Shown: positions 1 to 12,064 of the stretch, one piece after another
How the letters are laid out: each line of letters opens with the position of its first letter
How positions within the stretch are numbered: position 1 is the first letter of the stretch
NCBI RefSeq assembly: GCF_958979055.1
Contig: NC_084886.1
Span: 10,278,654 to 10,342,653 of the forward strand
Length of the DNA stretch: 64,000 bases
Source: Alnus glutinosa
Taxonomy: Eukaryota > Streptophyta > Magnoliopsida > Fagales > Betulaceae
Direction: 5' to 3'
Program-made: the position numbers and the translations under genes
The notes under the pieces: generated by a model
Seen by the model: the letters and a program-made list of their open reading frames with translations, nothing else
Told to the model about the DNA's origin: nothing
The model's database searches: none

Positions 1-1
1 A

Positions 2-3000
2 GATGATAGCAACCAACCATTTTGGAAAGAGAAATTCATAAACGGTCTGCCTTACCTCTTCGCCCATAAGATCAAAGAAGTCTTAGTCAATGAGAACAAT
101 GTGATAGAGTATGATAATCTCACTTACGGGAATATCATAAGTGCTATCCAGAAAGAAGGTCTTAAGATGTGTATTGATATGAAAATATCGAACCAAGCCA
201 ATAAGGATAAGAAAAAGGCTAAATACGAAATGGGTAATTTTTGTGAGCAGTATGGTCTGCCTTCGGTAGCACCATCTAAGAAACATAAGAAGTCTCATAA
301 GCACGAAGAATATAGAAAGCATAAAAAACGGTTTAAAAGATTCAAGAGAAGAAACTTTGAGCCAAACGATTTCTATAAAAAGGAAAAGAGAAAACCTAAG
401 AAAAGGTTTAAAAGATCTAAGAACAACAAAGATAATTGTTATAAGTGTAGTAAACCAGGTCACTTTGCAAGAGATTGCAAAGCCAAGGAAACAATTAAGT
501 CTCTAAAAGTCTCTAACGAAGAAAAAGAGAATTTAATAAGAATGTTAGAGATAAAAGACACTGAACCCAGTGATTATGAGTCTGAACTAAGTATTAGTTC
601 AAGCAATAATAGCTATCGCTCCTGCAGTAGCAACGAGTCTGGTCCAGACATAAGTTTCGGTTGTAACGACACTTGTTGTAAAACAATTGGTGTTATGACC
701 AAGGAAGAAGAGCAAGAAGAATTGCTTCTTGATCTTATAAGTAAAATTGAGAATCCTGAGTTAAAAAGACATTATCTAGAAAAGTTAAGAAGACTTCTAA
801 CAAAAAGAGAAGTTAATAAGCCTAAAAGTCTTGATATAAGTTTAAGCAACACGCTTAAAAGATTTGATAAACCAAAGGAACAAATTACAATAAAAGATTT
901 GCAACTTGAAGTTAATCAAATTAAGTCTGAGATTAAAATACTTAAGGAAGAAAATCAAGAGTTAAAACAGGATGTTAATCTCTTGAAAATTGAGCACAAG
1001 CTTAAGTCAGCCACTAGCAGTCCTAATGGTAGCGAAGCCGAGTCCCAGCCTAAGCTTGAAGATACACCTCCACAATTTGAAGAAAATTGTATAAGTCTAA
1101 TCAACCGAATCCATATTAAGAAATGGTATTCCAAGGTTAAAATTAAGATACATGATTTTGAATTATCTGTAGTTGTATTAATTGATACAGGTGCAGATCT
1201 GAACTGTATACAAGAAGGACTTGTTCCTACAAAGTACTACAGTAAGTCAAAAGAGAATTTGCGATCTGCTAATGGAAGCAAGATGCAAATCACTTTTGAG
1301 ATAAGCAAAGCCCATGTGTGTCAAGACAATGTTTGCTTCAAAACATCATTTGTCTTGGTTAAGAATATGACTGACAAAGTCATATTAGGTCTACCTTTCA
1401 TTACTTTGCTGTATCCTTTTACAACAGACCAGGATGGTTTAATTACCTATCCCATGGATGAAAAGGTTAAGTTTAAGTTTCTGGCCAAACCAGAATTAAG
1501 TCAATTGAATGCTTTCAAAAGCAATTCAATTTCTAAGTCTGTTAACCTAATCAAGTCAAAGACCCAACATATAGGGTTTTTACAAGAGGAGATTAAGGTT
1601 AAAAGAATCGAAGATCAATTAAGTCAAAAGACCCTTCAGCAAAGAATCCAACTCTTTGAGGATAGGATCAAAAGTGAGGTTTGTTCTGATGTCCCTACAG
1701 CCTTTTGGCATAGGAAGAAGCACACAATAAGCCTTCCTTATATCAAAGATTTTGATGAAGGAAGAATCACCACTAAGGCTAGACCCATCCAAATGACTCA
1801 AGAAGTTACTGAATTCTGCCGGAAAGAAATAGAGGATTTATTGCACAAAGGCATTATTCGTAAGAGTAAGTCACCCTGGTCGTGTTCAGCCTTTTATGTC
1901 TAGAAAAATGCTGAACTTGAGAGAGAAGCCCCCAGGTTAGTCATTAACTACAAGCCCCTCAACAAAGTCCTGGAATGGATAAGATATCCAATTCCAAATA
2001 AGAGAGACCTAATCAATAGGTTAAGTGGTTCTGTTATCTTCTCTAAGTTCGACATGAAAAGTGGATATTGGCATATCCAAATTCATGAGAAGGATAAGTA
2101 TAAGACTGCTTTTGTTACACCCTTTGGACAGTACGAATGGAATGTAATGCCCTTTGGTCTTAAGAATGCCCCTAGTGAGTTCCAGAATATTATGAATGAT
2201 ATTCTTAATCCTCTAAGCAAATACGCCATAGTTTACATAGATGATGTCCTCATCTTCTCTAAATCTGTTAAAGAACACTGGAAACATTTGAACTTGTTTC
2301 TAGAAGTTATCAAATCAAATGGATTGGTTGTTTCTGCTACCAAAATCAAGTTGTTTAACCAACATCCGATTTCTTGGATACAACATCCATCAATCGAAAA
2401 TAAGCCCAATTAGCAGAGTAATCCAATTTGCTGATAAGTTTCCTGATGAAATCCTTGAGAAATCCCAACTTCAGCGGTTCCTAGGATCCCTCAACTATGT
2501 TGCTGATTTCTATCAAAATCTTCGCAAAAAATGCAAGTCATTGTTTGATAGACTTCAAAAGAACCCTCCTCCATGGACCACTGAACATACTTCAGTTGTC
2601 AAAGATATTAAGTCCTATGTCCAGACATTACCTTGTCTTGGCATTCCCACCAATGAGTCTTTTAAAATTGTTGAGACTGATGCCTCCGACATTGGGTACG
2701 GTGGTATTCTTAAGCAGCAAATTCATTCCAACCAACCTGAACAAATTGTTCGTTTCCATTCAGGTGTTTGGAATTCAGCCCAAAAGAATTATAGTACTAT
2801 TAAGAAAGAGATTTTATCTATAATACTATGCATTTCTAAGTTTCAAGATGATCTCTTGAACCAAAAGTTTTTAATTAGAGTTGATTGCATGAGTGCAAAA
2901 CATGTTTTAGAAAAGGATGTTCAAAACATTGCATCTAAACAGATTGTTGCCAGATGGCAAGCAATTTTAAGCAAATTTGATTTTGACATTGAGTACATTA

Positions 3001-3065
3001 AGGGAAGTCAGAATTCTATCCCTGATTTCTTAACCCGTGAATTTTTGCAGGGAAAAAATGGCTGA
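2..3065 (+). pseudogene. Endogenous pararetrovirus polyprotein relic (Caulimoviridae-like)
   Basis: The frame is open from the window edge, so the 5' part lies outside. Domain order seen: coat-protein-like region with a basic Lys/Arg stretch and a CX2CX4HX4C zinc knuckle (Cys codon at 437), a coiled-coil-like acidic/Lys region, a retropepsin DTGA motif near 1184, then reverse transcriptase with YIDD at 2234-2245, and RNase H (D-containing motif near 2670-2690). No integrase follows. This order, with coat and protease fused to RT and RNase H, is that of plant pararetroviruses rather than Ty3 elements. The copy is broken: an in-frame TAG at 1901-1903 inside the RT, and a frameshift near 2350-2360 just after YIDD, after which RNase H continues in another frame to a TGA at 3063-3065. 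It cannot give a full product. The genus is not assigned. Confidence 0.85.
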
Positions 3066-3420
3066 TAAGAAGAAAGAAAAAGCTTCGGCCTCTAAGAAAA
3101 CGCTTTTTTTTTTTCTTTTCTTTTTTTCTTCTTTTTTTAAGTTTGAAGGCATTACCAAAAATATATGCCAGTCCAAGTCCAAGATTAGAGTAATATCCAA
3201 TATGTATAACATAAAAATACGAGAAAAAGGAGAATAGAGGTGGCACGTACAATGGCACTAATTGGAGTAGGCCAAGGACAAATTAAGGTTCTAGATATTG
3301 CTTCACATTCATTTCATCATATATATAAGGAGATCAAAATCGCTTTTATCCTTATTGAAAAGTTTGATGTATAGGTTATTGAATTTATAGGAACTCTGGA
3401 GAAAATAGTTGACAAAATGT
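3058..3420 (+). other. Pararetrovirus downstream region: next-ORF start and TATA-like box
   Basis: An ATG at 3058 overlaps the end of the RNase H frame (ATG at 3058-3060, stop at 3063-3065), an overlap often seen between successive pararetroviral ORFs. The new frame begins with a Lys-rich stretch but runs into a T-rich tract (from about 3105) and is lost. A TATATAAGG box at 3322-3330, preceded by a CATTTCATC stretch, resembles a pararetroviral promoter core. That it is viral is an inference; the element's right edge is not visible. Confidence 0.4.
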
Positions 3421-3821
3421 TGATTAAAATGTTTATTTGAGAAAGGAGAAGGAGAAGATAGTTGTATGTATCATCGAAAACCAAAACTAAGACAAAATGT
3501 TCATAATTAAATATATATGTTTCAGATGATCAGAAGAGGTAGTTGTACTATGTCTTCTTTATTTATTTATTTATATTTTTCCTAAATAGTTGTAGACAGT
3601 GGCTGAACGCATTTTGCTTCAAAGGGGTCAAAATTTATATATTTTTATTATGTGTGCCACATGTCGCGTCTTTATTGGCTTGTCGTGGCACACTAACTAA
3701 ATTTGTCAAGTCAATGGACAAAAATTAATTCTAGAGAGTAAATTATTTTTTTGGTATGCCTCAAGAATCTTTTAGTTCATTTTGATACTACAGAAAACTA
3801 GTTGTAAATTAGGTAAACCAC

Positions 3822-4372
3822 TGTTGGGAAAAAATCGGCCTTCTCGGGAGTTAGGCCCATTGGGTCCACCCGACCAGGTCCAAGTATTAAAGAGAGAATA
3901 ATCCACCATAGCCCGTTTAGACCACTTGGGCCCAATCTGTTCAACTGTCCCAAATTGCCGACCCAAATACTAGTCGATGTCCACGTCCGCGTATATCTCG
4001 GCAGTACCCGAAATCTAAGGGACACGACGCACGACATGAAACTTGATTGTGCTCCCGAGGTAAACGGAACCCGAAATATCCGTACACCCGGGGCCACGTC
4101 TCCTTAAACCGTCGTTCGTGCATGAATTGAGAAGCTAATTGAACTGCCCTTAAACCTCTATAAATACTAGAACCCTTTCAGATATTAAGGTACAGGCTGA
4201 TCAATCTTTTTGACATTATTCTGCGCATTTACTCTCAGAACAATACATTCACTTAAGCATCGGAGCGGGGTTGTCGGAACCCCCCCGACGCAGTCTTCTT
4301 TTTCAGATAGGAGCAGGAGCAAACAGGACAAATAGCTGATCGACACGTCACCTACTGGAAACTGTCTCAACA
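3822..4372 (+). mobile_element. Solo LTR (Ty3/gypsy-like), 551 bp
   Basis: The element begins TGTTGGG and ends CTCAACA, the usual short inverted TG...CA ends. It is flanked by a perfect 5-bp target-site duplication, ACCAC, at 3817-3821 and 4373-4377. A TATA-like CTATAAATA lies near 4158. No primer-binding site or coding sequence adjoins either end, so internal DNA was probably lost by LTR-LTR recombination. The gypsy assignment rests on the general look of the LTR and is weaker than the solo-LTR call. Confidence 0.85.
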
Positions 4373-4377
4373 ACCAC

Positions 4378-5614
4378 ATTAACTGATTTTGCATTTTTTT
4401 TTTCTTCTCATAAAGTTGCTAATTTAAGTGATCATCAGAATGAGCATTTCTCGAGTCAAGCCCAATTTTTTTTTATTTTTTCCCCAAAAAAAAGTGCACA
4501 ACTAAGAGTACTCACTCCAACTTCCTTTTGACTTTTTTTAAATTAGATAATGAATCTACTTGTTGTTTCGCTATCCAAATACACTCACAATAGCTTTCCT
4601 TATATTTCTTTATACCATTAAAATACTAATTTTTTTTTTTCCAAAATGCAAGTTCCCTTATCCCATTTTTTACAAAATCCCAACATAGTCCCTAATGAAA
4701 GGCAAAAATAGGAGATATAAATATTTTGTATTAAAATAACAAATATAGAAGCTAAGTAGACTGTAGCTAACCCAATATTTAAGAAATGTATAAAGTATCT
4801 GCTGCATGTGACTTTTTGAAATGTTTTCTTATATTTAGAGAATAAAAGAGGTTTTAGGGAAGAGCCTTTTAGGTTTGCACCGCTTGGCATATATATAAGT
4901 TATAGGCTACTTACAGCTATAATAACTATAAGAAATGCACCGCTTTGATGCTACCCGCAACACTTCTTGTCTCCCTCTCTAGATAGAGAGACGTCTTATA
5001 CATCCTTCCTTGGTTCTTTCTCTCATATTTTTACTTTTTAAAATTATTATTGAATTTGTGGGATAACATCAGCCCCACAAATTCAATAATAATTTTAAAA
5101 TGTTACGAAGAATGAAAAATTGAATTATTTCTCTTAGATAGAACATCATCTATAACTGAAGTAATCGGAACGAAATAAATGAATATGTTTCCTGAGACCA
5201 AATAAATTAATAAGTTAAAAATAAGCCTTCACTTCCCAGCAGAAGTGGCGACAGAATCTTAAAAAACTGCAGAAAATCACTTGGAATATCAATTTTAGCT
5301 TCGTCATAATCTTGCGCTCATTAATATTTATTAGTGGCAAAGAATTTGGAACTGCTTATTTCTCTTCACTTTTATCATGGTCTTGGTCAACGTCAACATT
5401 GTGGTGGTTGTCAAGTCGTTATCAGCAAAGTTGCTCAACAACTATTGAAATTTGAGGGACGGTGGATGGAAACTGCAAACATTTAGACAACCTGGAAAAC
5501 ATCTTGCAGATTGTCGGTCGGCTTCCTTTTGCTCTTCCATGGCTACACCAAATTAAAACTGAGTCACAAGAGCCTCATTTTTCAGTCAAGTCAACCTCAA
5601 TTACCTCCGTATCC
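4378..5614. other. Gene-free spacer before the TNL gene
   Basis: No coding sequence is recognised. The stretch is AT-rich, with the 27-bp hairpin at 5036-5100 as its only clear structure. The last few hundred bases would contain the TNL promoter and 5' UTR; no single TATA box stands out. Confidence 0.5.
5036..5100. repeat. Perfect 27-bp inverted repeat with 11-nt loop
   Basis: Arms 5036-5062 and 5074-5100 are exact reverse complements around the loop 5063-5073. The arms are AT-rich with a GTGGG/CCCAC tip. It may be a small fold-back element or a cruciform-prone site; no target-site duplication was identified. Confidence 0.75.
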
Positions 5615-7413
5615 ATGGCTGCTCAAACCCTTCTATCACCTTCCGAACCACATTGGAATCACGATGTTTTCTTGAGTTTCAGAGGTGAAGACACCCGCAA
5701 AACCTTCACCGATCACCTCTACACTGCCTTTGTGCATGCCGGAATTCACACCTTCCGAGATGACAATGACCTTCCTAGAGGGAAGCACATGTCTACCAAA
5801 CTGCTCAAAGCTATTCAAGGTTCAAGGGTTTCTATTGTGGTTTTCTCCAAAGGCTATGCTTCTTCACGTTGGTGCCTTGACGAACTTGTGGAAATCTTGC
5901 ACCGTAAGAATACCATAGGCCAAACTTTTCTTCCCATATTTTATGACGTGAACCCCTCGGATGTGCGAAAACAGACTGGATCTTTTGCCGAAGCATTTGC
6001 TAGGCACGAAGAGCGGTTTCATGTCAAGATGGAGAGGGTGCAAAAGTGGAGAGCAGCTCTTATTGAAGCTGCAAACTATTCTGGTTGGGATATCCAAAAC
6101 GTTGCAAACGGGTATTATATGTTACGATCTCTTATGCTTTTTTATGCATTAATAAATTATTATTATTATTTTGTCTTTTGTTTTTCATTTAAATGTTAGT
6201 CAAAAATTGATAAAAATAAAATTGAGGTTGAGGTAAAACTAGAAATTGACAAATTAAAGTTTAAAGAAAAAAATCTCAAAGTTATTTTAGCTAGAATCCA
6301 ATGGAAATCTAAACTTTCATCAATCTAAATAATTTCGATCAAACTAATTTCGAATGCTTCAATCATCTCGAAATACATCTTTTATTTGGAAAAAAACAAA
6401 TTAATGATGAGTACCCGAAACTGTGATGACTCTTGTATCATCATTTCTGTTTAACTTTTTGACTCCTGATCCACATTTATATTTGTTATAGAAAAAGTAA
6501 TACGAGTTTCTTGGTGATGGGCAATATTGGATCTCAGATTAAGAAGCATGGAATTCTGGAGTATTATATTAGACTATCAAATCTTTTGTTTTGAAATTAA
6601 ACTCAATTTTGTCATATCAGCATTAACAACTCAACGTTTACATACATGATGTTTGGTCGGAATTAGGGTTAATCCTAAAAAAGATGGATAGAGTTTTTCT
6701 CAAACTTTCTTCAATTCGGTCTATAAAAATGTTATTGTCTTTTTTCGCGTGAGAAGCATATGCTTTTTAAATAGCAAGAACAGAGTTTGAATAAATTTTA
6801 TGAAAATAGCATTTGTCTCTTTCAACTTTGTCCTCACTATCTAAGAAGCAAGTGCTTCTCACATGCAAAATGGACATATAACATTTTTATGGACTGGGTT
6901 GAAAGAAGTTTTTCCAACCTAGTTCGGAAGAAATCTTTGTCCGTATGATTTTCCTTTGTGGTTCAATTCAATTTTTTAGTAATTATCAAAAAGTAAACAC
7001 ATGTAAAGACAATACTGTTAATAAAAAAAATGTTGTTTTAATTTTTTATTTTTTTTTTCTGAGTTGCGGCTCTCAAAAAAATGAAAACAAGCCATACCAA
7101 ACTAGAGACATTTTCCATTTATATCTCTGTTTTTCTAATTTCTAAAACTAGAAAACTGTTTCATAAGAACTACATAAAGCATGCTCCTAACTCTATCCAT
7201 TTTATTCCCACTTAATTCATCATGTTGTTTCCATTCTCTAGGCAAGACTTGTGTTTTGTTCGAACAAGACAGCGGAATAGGCTTGTGTTTACCACAAAAA
7301 TAGGTCTTAAATGACTGAAATGATAATATCCTTTTGACTCCTATGACTCATATAATTTTCTTCATTTTCTTTTCTTGTGCTTACGCTGTTCTTCTGTTTT
7401 CTTTTAAATTATA

Positions 7414-8424
7414 GGGAAAACTACACTTTATCCCCTCCAATGTTTTACCTCTTTTTCAATCTTGCCTCCAAAGTGAAAAAGTTTGCAATGGACCTCAACA
7501 AAGTTTTCTAATTTTGCAATGTAGCCGACCCCTTAGAGGATTCCGTCTTCCCTGACGAAAAATGCCGCACGTGTGATTTTTGTTGTTTGGAATCCTTTGC
7601 AAATCTTCCTCCTTAACCTCTTCCGCTCCTTGCTCCACAATTCGACTAATTTCAACAAAAAGTTTGGCTTGATTACGTGGGTGCTTCACTAAATATGCCA
7701 TGACCCACTGGAACATCGTTGTGGTTGTGTCAACGCCTGTATTGATGAACTCCAAACTTAAACTCAGTACATTGGCCTCCTCATGCTTACCGGCTCCCTC
7801 GGAAATTTCTAGATTCAATAAGGTATCTATGTATGTTACCAAGTTGACTACTTCTTTGCCGGCCTTCTCTTGCTTCAACTTCTGTAGGGCTCTAATATGA
7901 GGCATAAGGATGTCGTATTGACGCCATAAAAATTCTATATACTTTTGCCAACGCTTTCTATAGACAAGCTTCCCCAATCTCAGCCAGCTAGCAAACACAC
8001 TGAACTCAGCATAACTGACAAGAAATGTATATTGTATGTGTTCGACTTCTCAAATTGCATCCTCGTTGATGTCTCTGTAAGTCATGAGAATGAACAAGGA
8101 AAACACAGCTTGGTGGAAATGCTCAAAGAGACGTACGACGCCCTCGCCCTTTTGCTTCGAACAATGCTGCTTGAAAAACAAGCGTGATTTCAGTTTTTGT
8201 CATTTTTGAAATGTCAACGGTTGAAACATGAGGGCATTTTGGTGAAGTCGATAACAAAAATTACATGTGCGGCAATTTCCGTTAGGGAAGATGGAATCAT
8301 CTAACATAATGGCTATATTGCAAAATTAGGAAACTTTGTTGGGGTCCATAACAAAAATTTTCACTTTTGAGGTAAGATTAAAAAATGGGTGAAACATTGG
8401 AGGGGTAAATTAGTGTAGTTTTCC
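7414..8424. mobile_element. Pack-MULE-like element in TNL intron 1
   Basis: Long terminal inverted repeats of about 175-200 bp (roughly 7414-7588 and 8224-8424) begin GGAAAACTACAC on each strand and match at about 80% by eye. The flanks show an imperfect 9-10 bp duplication (TTAAATTATA at 7404-7413, TTCAATTATA at 8425-8434, one mismatch), as expected of Mutator-like elements. No transposase is present; the interior is a P450 gene fragment on the - strand. The element sits wholly within the intron between the TIR and NB-ARC exons, 18 bp from the acceptor. Confidence 0.75.
7590..8187 (-). pseudogene. Cytochrome P450 fragment (CYP89-like) carried by the element
   Basis: The reverse strand encodes a stretch resembling the middle of a plant microsomal P450. 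It includes a WLRLGKLVYRKRWQKY segment and the I-helix oxygen-binding motif around EFINTGVDTTTT, followed by the usual QW(V/I)MAYLVKHP region. It covers about 200 of the roughly 500 residues of a full P450. The N-terminal anchor and the C-terminal haem-binding Cys region are missing, and at least one in-frame stop lies upstream of the I-helix part. It is intronless here. The subfamily (CYP89A-like) is from memory of the family pattern. A gene fragment captured by a transposon; no enzyme can be made. Confidence 0.75.
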
Positions 8425-9759
8425 TTCAATTATAATTATCAGGTACGAATCAAGGTTCATCGAGAAAATTGTTGAAGAAGTTTTGCATAAAGTGAACAAT
8501 GCTTGCTTGGATATTGCCAAACATCCAATAAGTATAGATTATCGTGCCGAAAAGATGAAAGCTTTATTAAATCTTGGAACAAATGATGTTCGCATTGTAG
8601 GCATCTATGGCATGGGTGGAATCGGTAAAACAACCTTAGCCAAAGTTGTTTATAACCAAATATATAATGAGTTTGAAGGAAGTAGTTGTCTTTTAAATAT
8701 TAAAGAAATTTCAGAAAATCTCAATGGCTTAGTTCATTTGCAAGAACAACTTTTTTCTGATGTCTTAAAAACCAAGAACTTGAAGATTGCCAACATTGAT
8801 AGAGGAATCAATTGGATTAAGGAAAGATTTCGTTGTAAAAGAGTTCTTGTTATCCTTGATAATGTGGATCACATCAAACAACTCAATTCATTAGCTGGAA
8901 GCTCTGAATGGTTTGGTCCAGGAAGTAGGATCATTTTAACAACTCGAGATGAACATTTGCTAACTAAACTTGGAGTACATGAAAAATTTAAGGTCGAGGA
9001 ATTGAATCACAAGGAATCTCTTCAACTTTTTAGTTAGCATGCCTTTAGGATGGCTCATCCAATAAAAGATTACTGAGAGCTTTCAATTAGTGTAGTTAAT
9101 TATGTGGGAGGGCTTCCATTAGCTCTTGAAATTTTGGCTTCCTATCTAACAGGAAGAAGCACTATTGAGTGGAAAAATGCATTGGAAAAATTACAAAAAC
9201 ATCTTCACCACCAAATTCAGAAAATACTTAGAATGAGCTTTGATTCACTAGATGATGATACTGTGAAGGACACATTCCTTGATATTGCGTGTTTCTTTGT
9301 TGGCATGGACAAAGATTATGCCATCAAAATATTTGATGGTTGTGATTTCTTTCCAGATATCGGTATAAATATACTCATTCAGAAGTCTCTTGTGATAATC
9401 AATGACAAAAATAAGTTGAGGATGCATGATTTGATTCGCGATATGGGAAGGGAGGTTGTTCGCGAAATGTCACCCAAGGTTCCAGGAAAACGTAGTAGAT
9501 TGTGGTTTCACGAGGATGTCTTAGATGTGCTTAACAAACATTTGGTAAGAGGTAGATTCATTAATATTATATAAATACATGTACATGCACATATACATAG
9601 ACATAATATGCATATGTTATGAAAGTATTTCTATATGAGAGTTTTGTCTTTTTGCCAAACATGGATATAGCTTGAATATTTTATCAATATGACCCATAAC
9701 TGTAAGATCTTAAATCCTACAATTCTCTAATCAATCAAACAACTTATACTTGACTATAG

Positions 9760-9760
<1 letters not shown>

Positions 9761-9790
<30 letters not shown>

Positions 9791-9803
9791 GAAGAAGAAG
9801 AAG
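9761..9803. repeat. Poly(A)/(GAA)n microsatellite in TNL intron 2
   Basis: Twenty-seven A residues followed by about five GAA units, inside the intron between the NB-ARC exon and the first LRR exon. Confidence 0.9.
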
Positions 9804-11168
9804 CAATTCTGGCCATGTATAAATCACATTAGTTTTTTTTTAATTATTATTTAATTATGGTGAAAATATCTAGGTTACCTCCAATTTGAAGGTGTTCTAG
9901 CTTCATAAAAAATGTGAATATGCATTGCTAACCCAGCTATGTTTCCAGGGATCAGAAGTAATAGAGGGTCTCAACCTAAGTCTACATGTACTTGAAGATG
10001 TACGATTGAAAATTGAAGCATTTGCGAAGATGAAAAATTTGAGATTGCTCCAAATCGATGGTGCATATCTCACAGGATGCTATAAACATCTTTCCAAAGA
10101 GTTAAGATGGCTTCACTGGCATAAGTGCCCTCTAAAATTTCTACCACCAAATTTCCATCTAGAGAACCTTGTTATCCTCGACATGCAGCATAGTAATGTC
10201 AAACAAGTTTGGAAAGAGATCAAAGTAAAACAAATCTTACATTGCCTTTTATATTCTTATTAAATATGAATGAATAACTTATATGAAATTCTTTTCTTTT
10301 CTTTTTCATTTGATTCTGTTTTGACAGGTACTCAACAAGTTAAAAGTTCTTAATCTCAAAGGTTCTAAATTTCTCACCCAATCACCAAACTTCTTACGAG
10401 TATGCTGATACTTGAAGGTTGCACCAGTTTGGTTGTGGTACATGAATCCATTGGACATTTGGAAAAACTTGTTTTATTAAATTTACAAGGATGTGAGAAG
10501 TTGAAGAATCTTCCAGAAAGCATTTCAAACTTAGAATCTTTGGAGACTCTTAACTTGTCTGACTGCATAAAAATTGACAAGTTACCAAAACAATTAGGTA
10601 ATATGGTTGCTTTAACAGAGCTGCTTGCTGATAGAACTGCTATTAAGCAACTACCATACTCCTTTAGTCTTTTGAAAAAACTCAAAATTGTATCATTATC
10701 TAGATGTAAAGGACAATCCTCAAGATCATGGATGTCAAGTTTCTTATCGTGGATATCAGCAAAATGCACGGAACCCATAAAATTTCTACCAACTTCTATT
10801 TCTGGATTATGTTGTTTGAAAAAACTGAATCTCAGTAGTTGCAATTTGTTTGAAGATGGAATTCCTATGGATCTTGGGACTTTATCTTCACTCAAAGAAT
10901 TGAATTTATCACGGAACAATTTCCGTAGACTGCCCCGTTGCATCGGTCGCCTTCCTAAATTAGATGTACTTCTGATGTTGGGGTGTACAAGTCTCCAATC
11001 AATTTCAGAACTTCCTGCAAGTTTAGGAACCTTGTATGCAAGTGGGTGCTCATCATTGCAGACACTCCCAAATGTGCCGAACCAGGAAAGATTATGTACA
11101 TATTTTGACATGGGTAAATGTGGCAGTCTAGCATATGATTTCAGGAAGAGTCTTCTCCAGGTACCCTC

Positions 11169-11170
<2 letters not shown>

Positions 11171-11208
<38 letters not shown>
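11171..11208. repeat. (TC)19 microsatellite in the last TNL intron
   Basis: A pure TC run forms much of the 93-bp intron between the LRR exon and the C-terminal exon and supplies its pyrimidine-rich tract. Length change here would be spliced out. Confidence 0.9.
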
Positions 11209-11215
<7 letters not shown>

Positions 11216-11895
11216 TTTACGATGCATGTGAACTGTCTTTTCTTTCGAAACAGTACTTGTCCAATTGTGGTGACAAGCATCGTTACATTGTGCTCCCTGG
11301 TGGGGAGGTTCCAAATTGGTTCAGCCATAAGAGAAGTGGATCTAATTCGATATCCTTTCAAATACCTTCACTTCCCAAGGGTCAAATCAAGGGGTTGTTT
11401 CTTTGTTCTGTTTGTGCATGCAAAGAAGAAACAAGCATCTTTTACACCCAACTCTCTATTAACATTAACAACCGCCCTTTGGGGATACTTTACACTTCGA
11501 CTCCTGTAACGTCTAATAGCGATCATTCCTGCATAATGTATGTACCCAATCCATTTGCTGAAGATGAAATAGCAAGTGGAATGGAAATGACGATATCTTG
11601 GGATGTTAGCGGAAGCCGTGAAGTAGTGAACAAGTGTGGAATTCATCTACTCTTTGATGAGCCAAATGCAATAATGGATTCCGAATATTCAATGGATATG
11701 GTGTCCGTCAAGAGAGGTCGTGATGATCATGACAATGAGGCTGGATCAAGCAATGATAGGTCTAGACGTCTAGTGACAAAAACTGCCATAAAAGATCCAG
11801 GATCGTTGACTCTGAAGCGTAAGAATGAAAGGACTTGTTAATATATATGTTTATTTCAAATAAATTGAATTTTGTTCGTATATGTAGCGTACTTG

Positions 11896-11898
<3 letters not shown>

Positions 11899-11968
<70 letters not shown>
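11899..11968. repeat. (TA)35 microsatellite downstream of the TNL
   Basis: An uninterrupted run of about 70 bp starting 57 bp after the TNL stop codon, so probably in its 3' UTR or just beyond. Confidence 0.9.
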
Positions 11969-11969
<1 letters not shown>

Positions 11970-12064
11970 CCAGCCTCATTTATGAGGATGTTCCTTCGGC
12001 CTCTCAGCATCATGAACATTCCAAAAATTTAACAAATGTATGCTTCATAACATTTGTTTTATAT

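Larger units (their letters stand above)
5615..11841 (+). pseudogene. TIR-NBS-LRR disease-resistance gene with disrupted frame
   Basis: Intracellular immune receptor of the TNL class. Inferred exons: 5615-6111 (TIR), 8443-9544 (NB-ARC), 9949-10224 and 10328-11160 (LRR), 11254-11841 (post-LRR C-JID region), all with GT-AG borders. The start is the ATG at 5615 (context TCCATGGC) just before the TIR domain. Motifs seen: DVFLSFRGEDTR, the LDELVEI stretch holding the TIR NADase glutamate, P-loop GMGGIGKTTLA, kinase-2 VILDNVD, GSRIILTTRD, GLPLALE and MHD. About 1,100 codons, normal for the class. Three lesions break it: TAG at 9035-9037, TGA at 9074-9076 (both between RNBS-B and GLPLALE), and a small deletion frameshift near 10400 giving a TGA at 10406-10408. 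The fourth intron (11161-11253) is 93 bp, so the frame reads through it. Unless the stops are sequence errors, only a TIR plus partial-NBS product is possible. Confidence 0.88.

Noticed and set aside
10374..11210. Antisense frame over the TNL LRR exon
   Set aside because: It includes the translation of the TC microsatellite and mirrors a known LRR exon.
11254..11841. Reading the last TNL intron as coding
   Set aside because: The 93-bp segment 11161-11253 keeps the frame open, but it has GT and AG borders, a TC microsatellite and a T-rich tract, and lies where TNLs normally have an intron.
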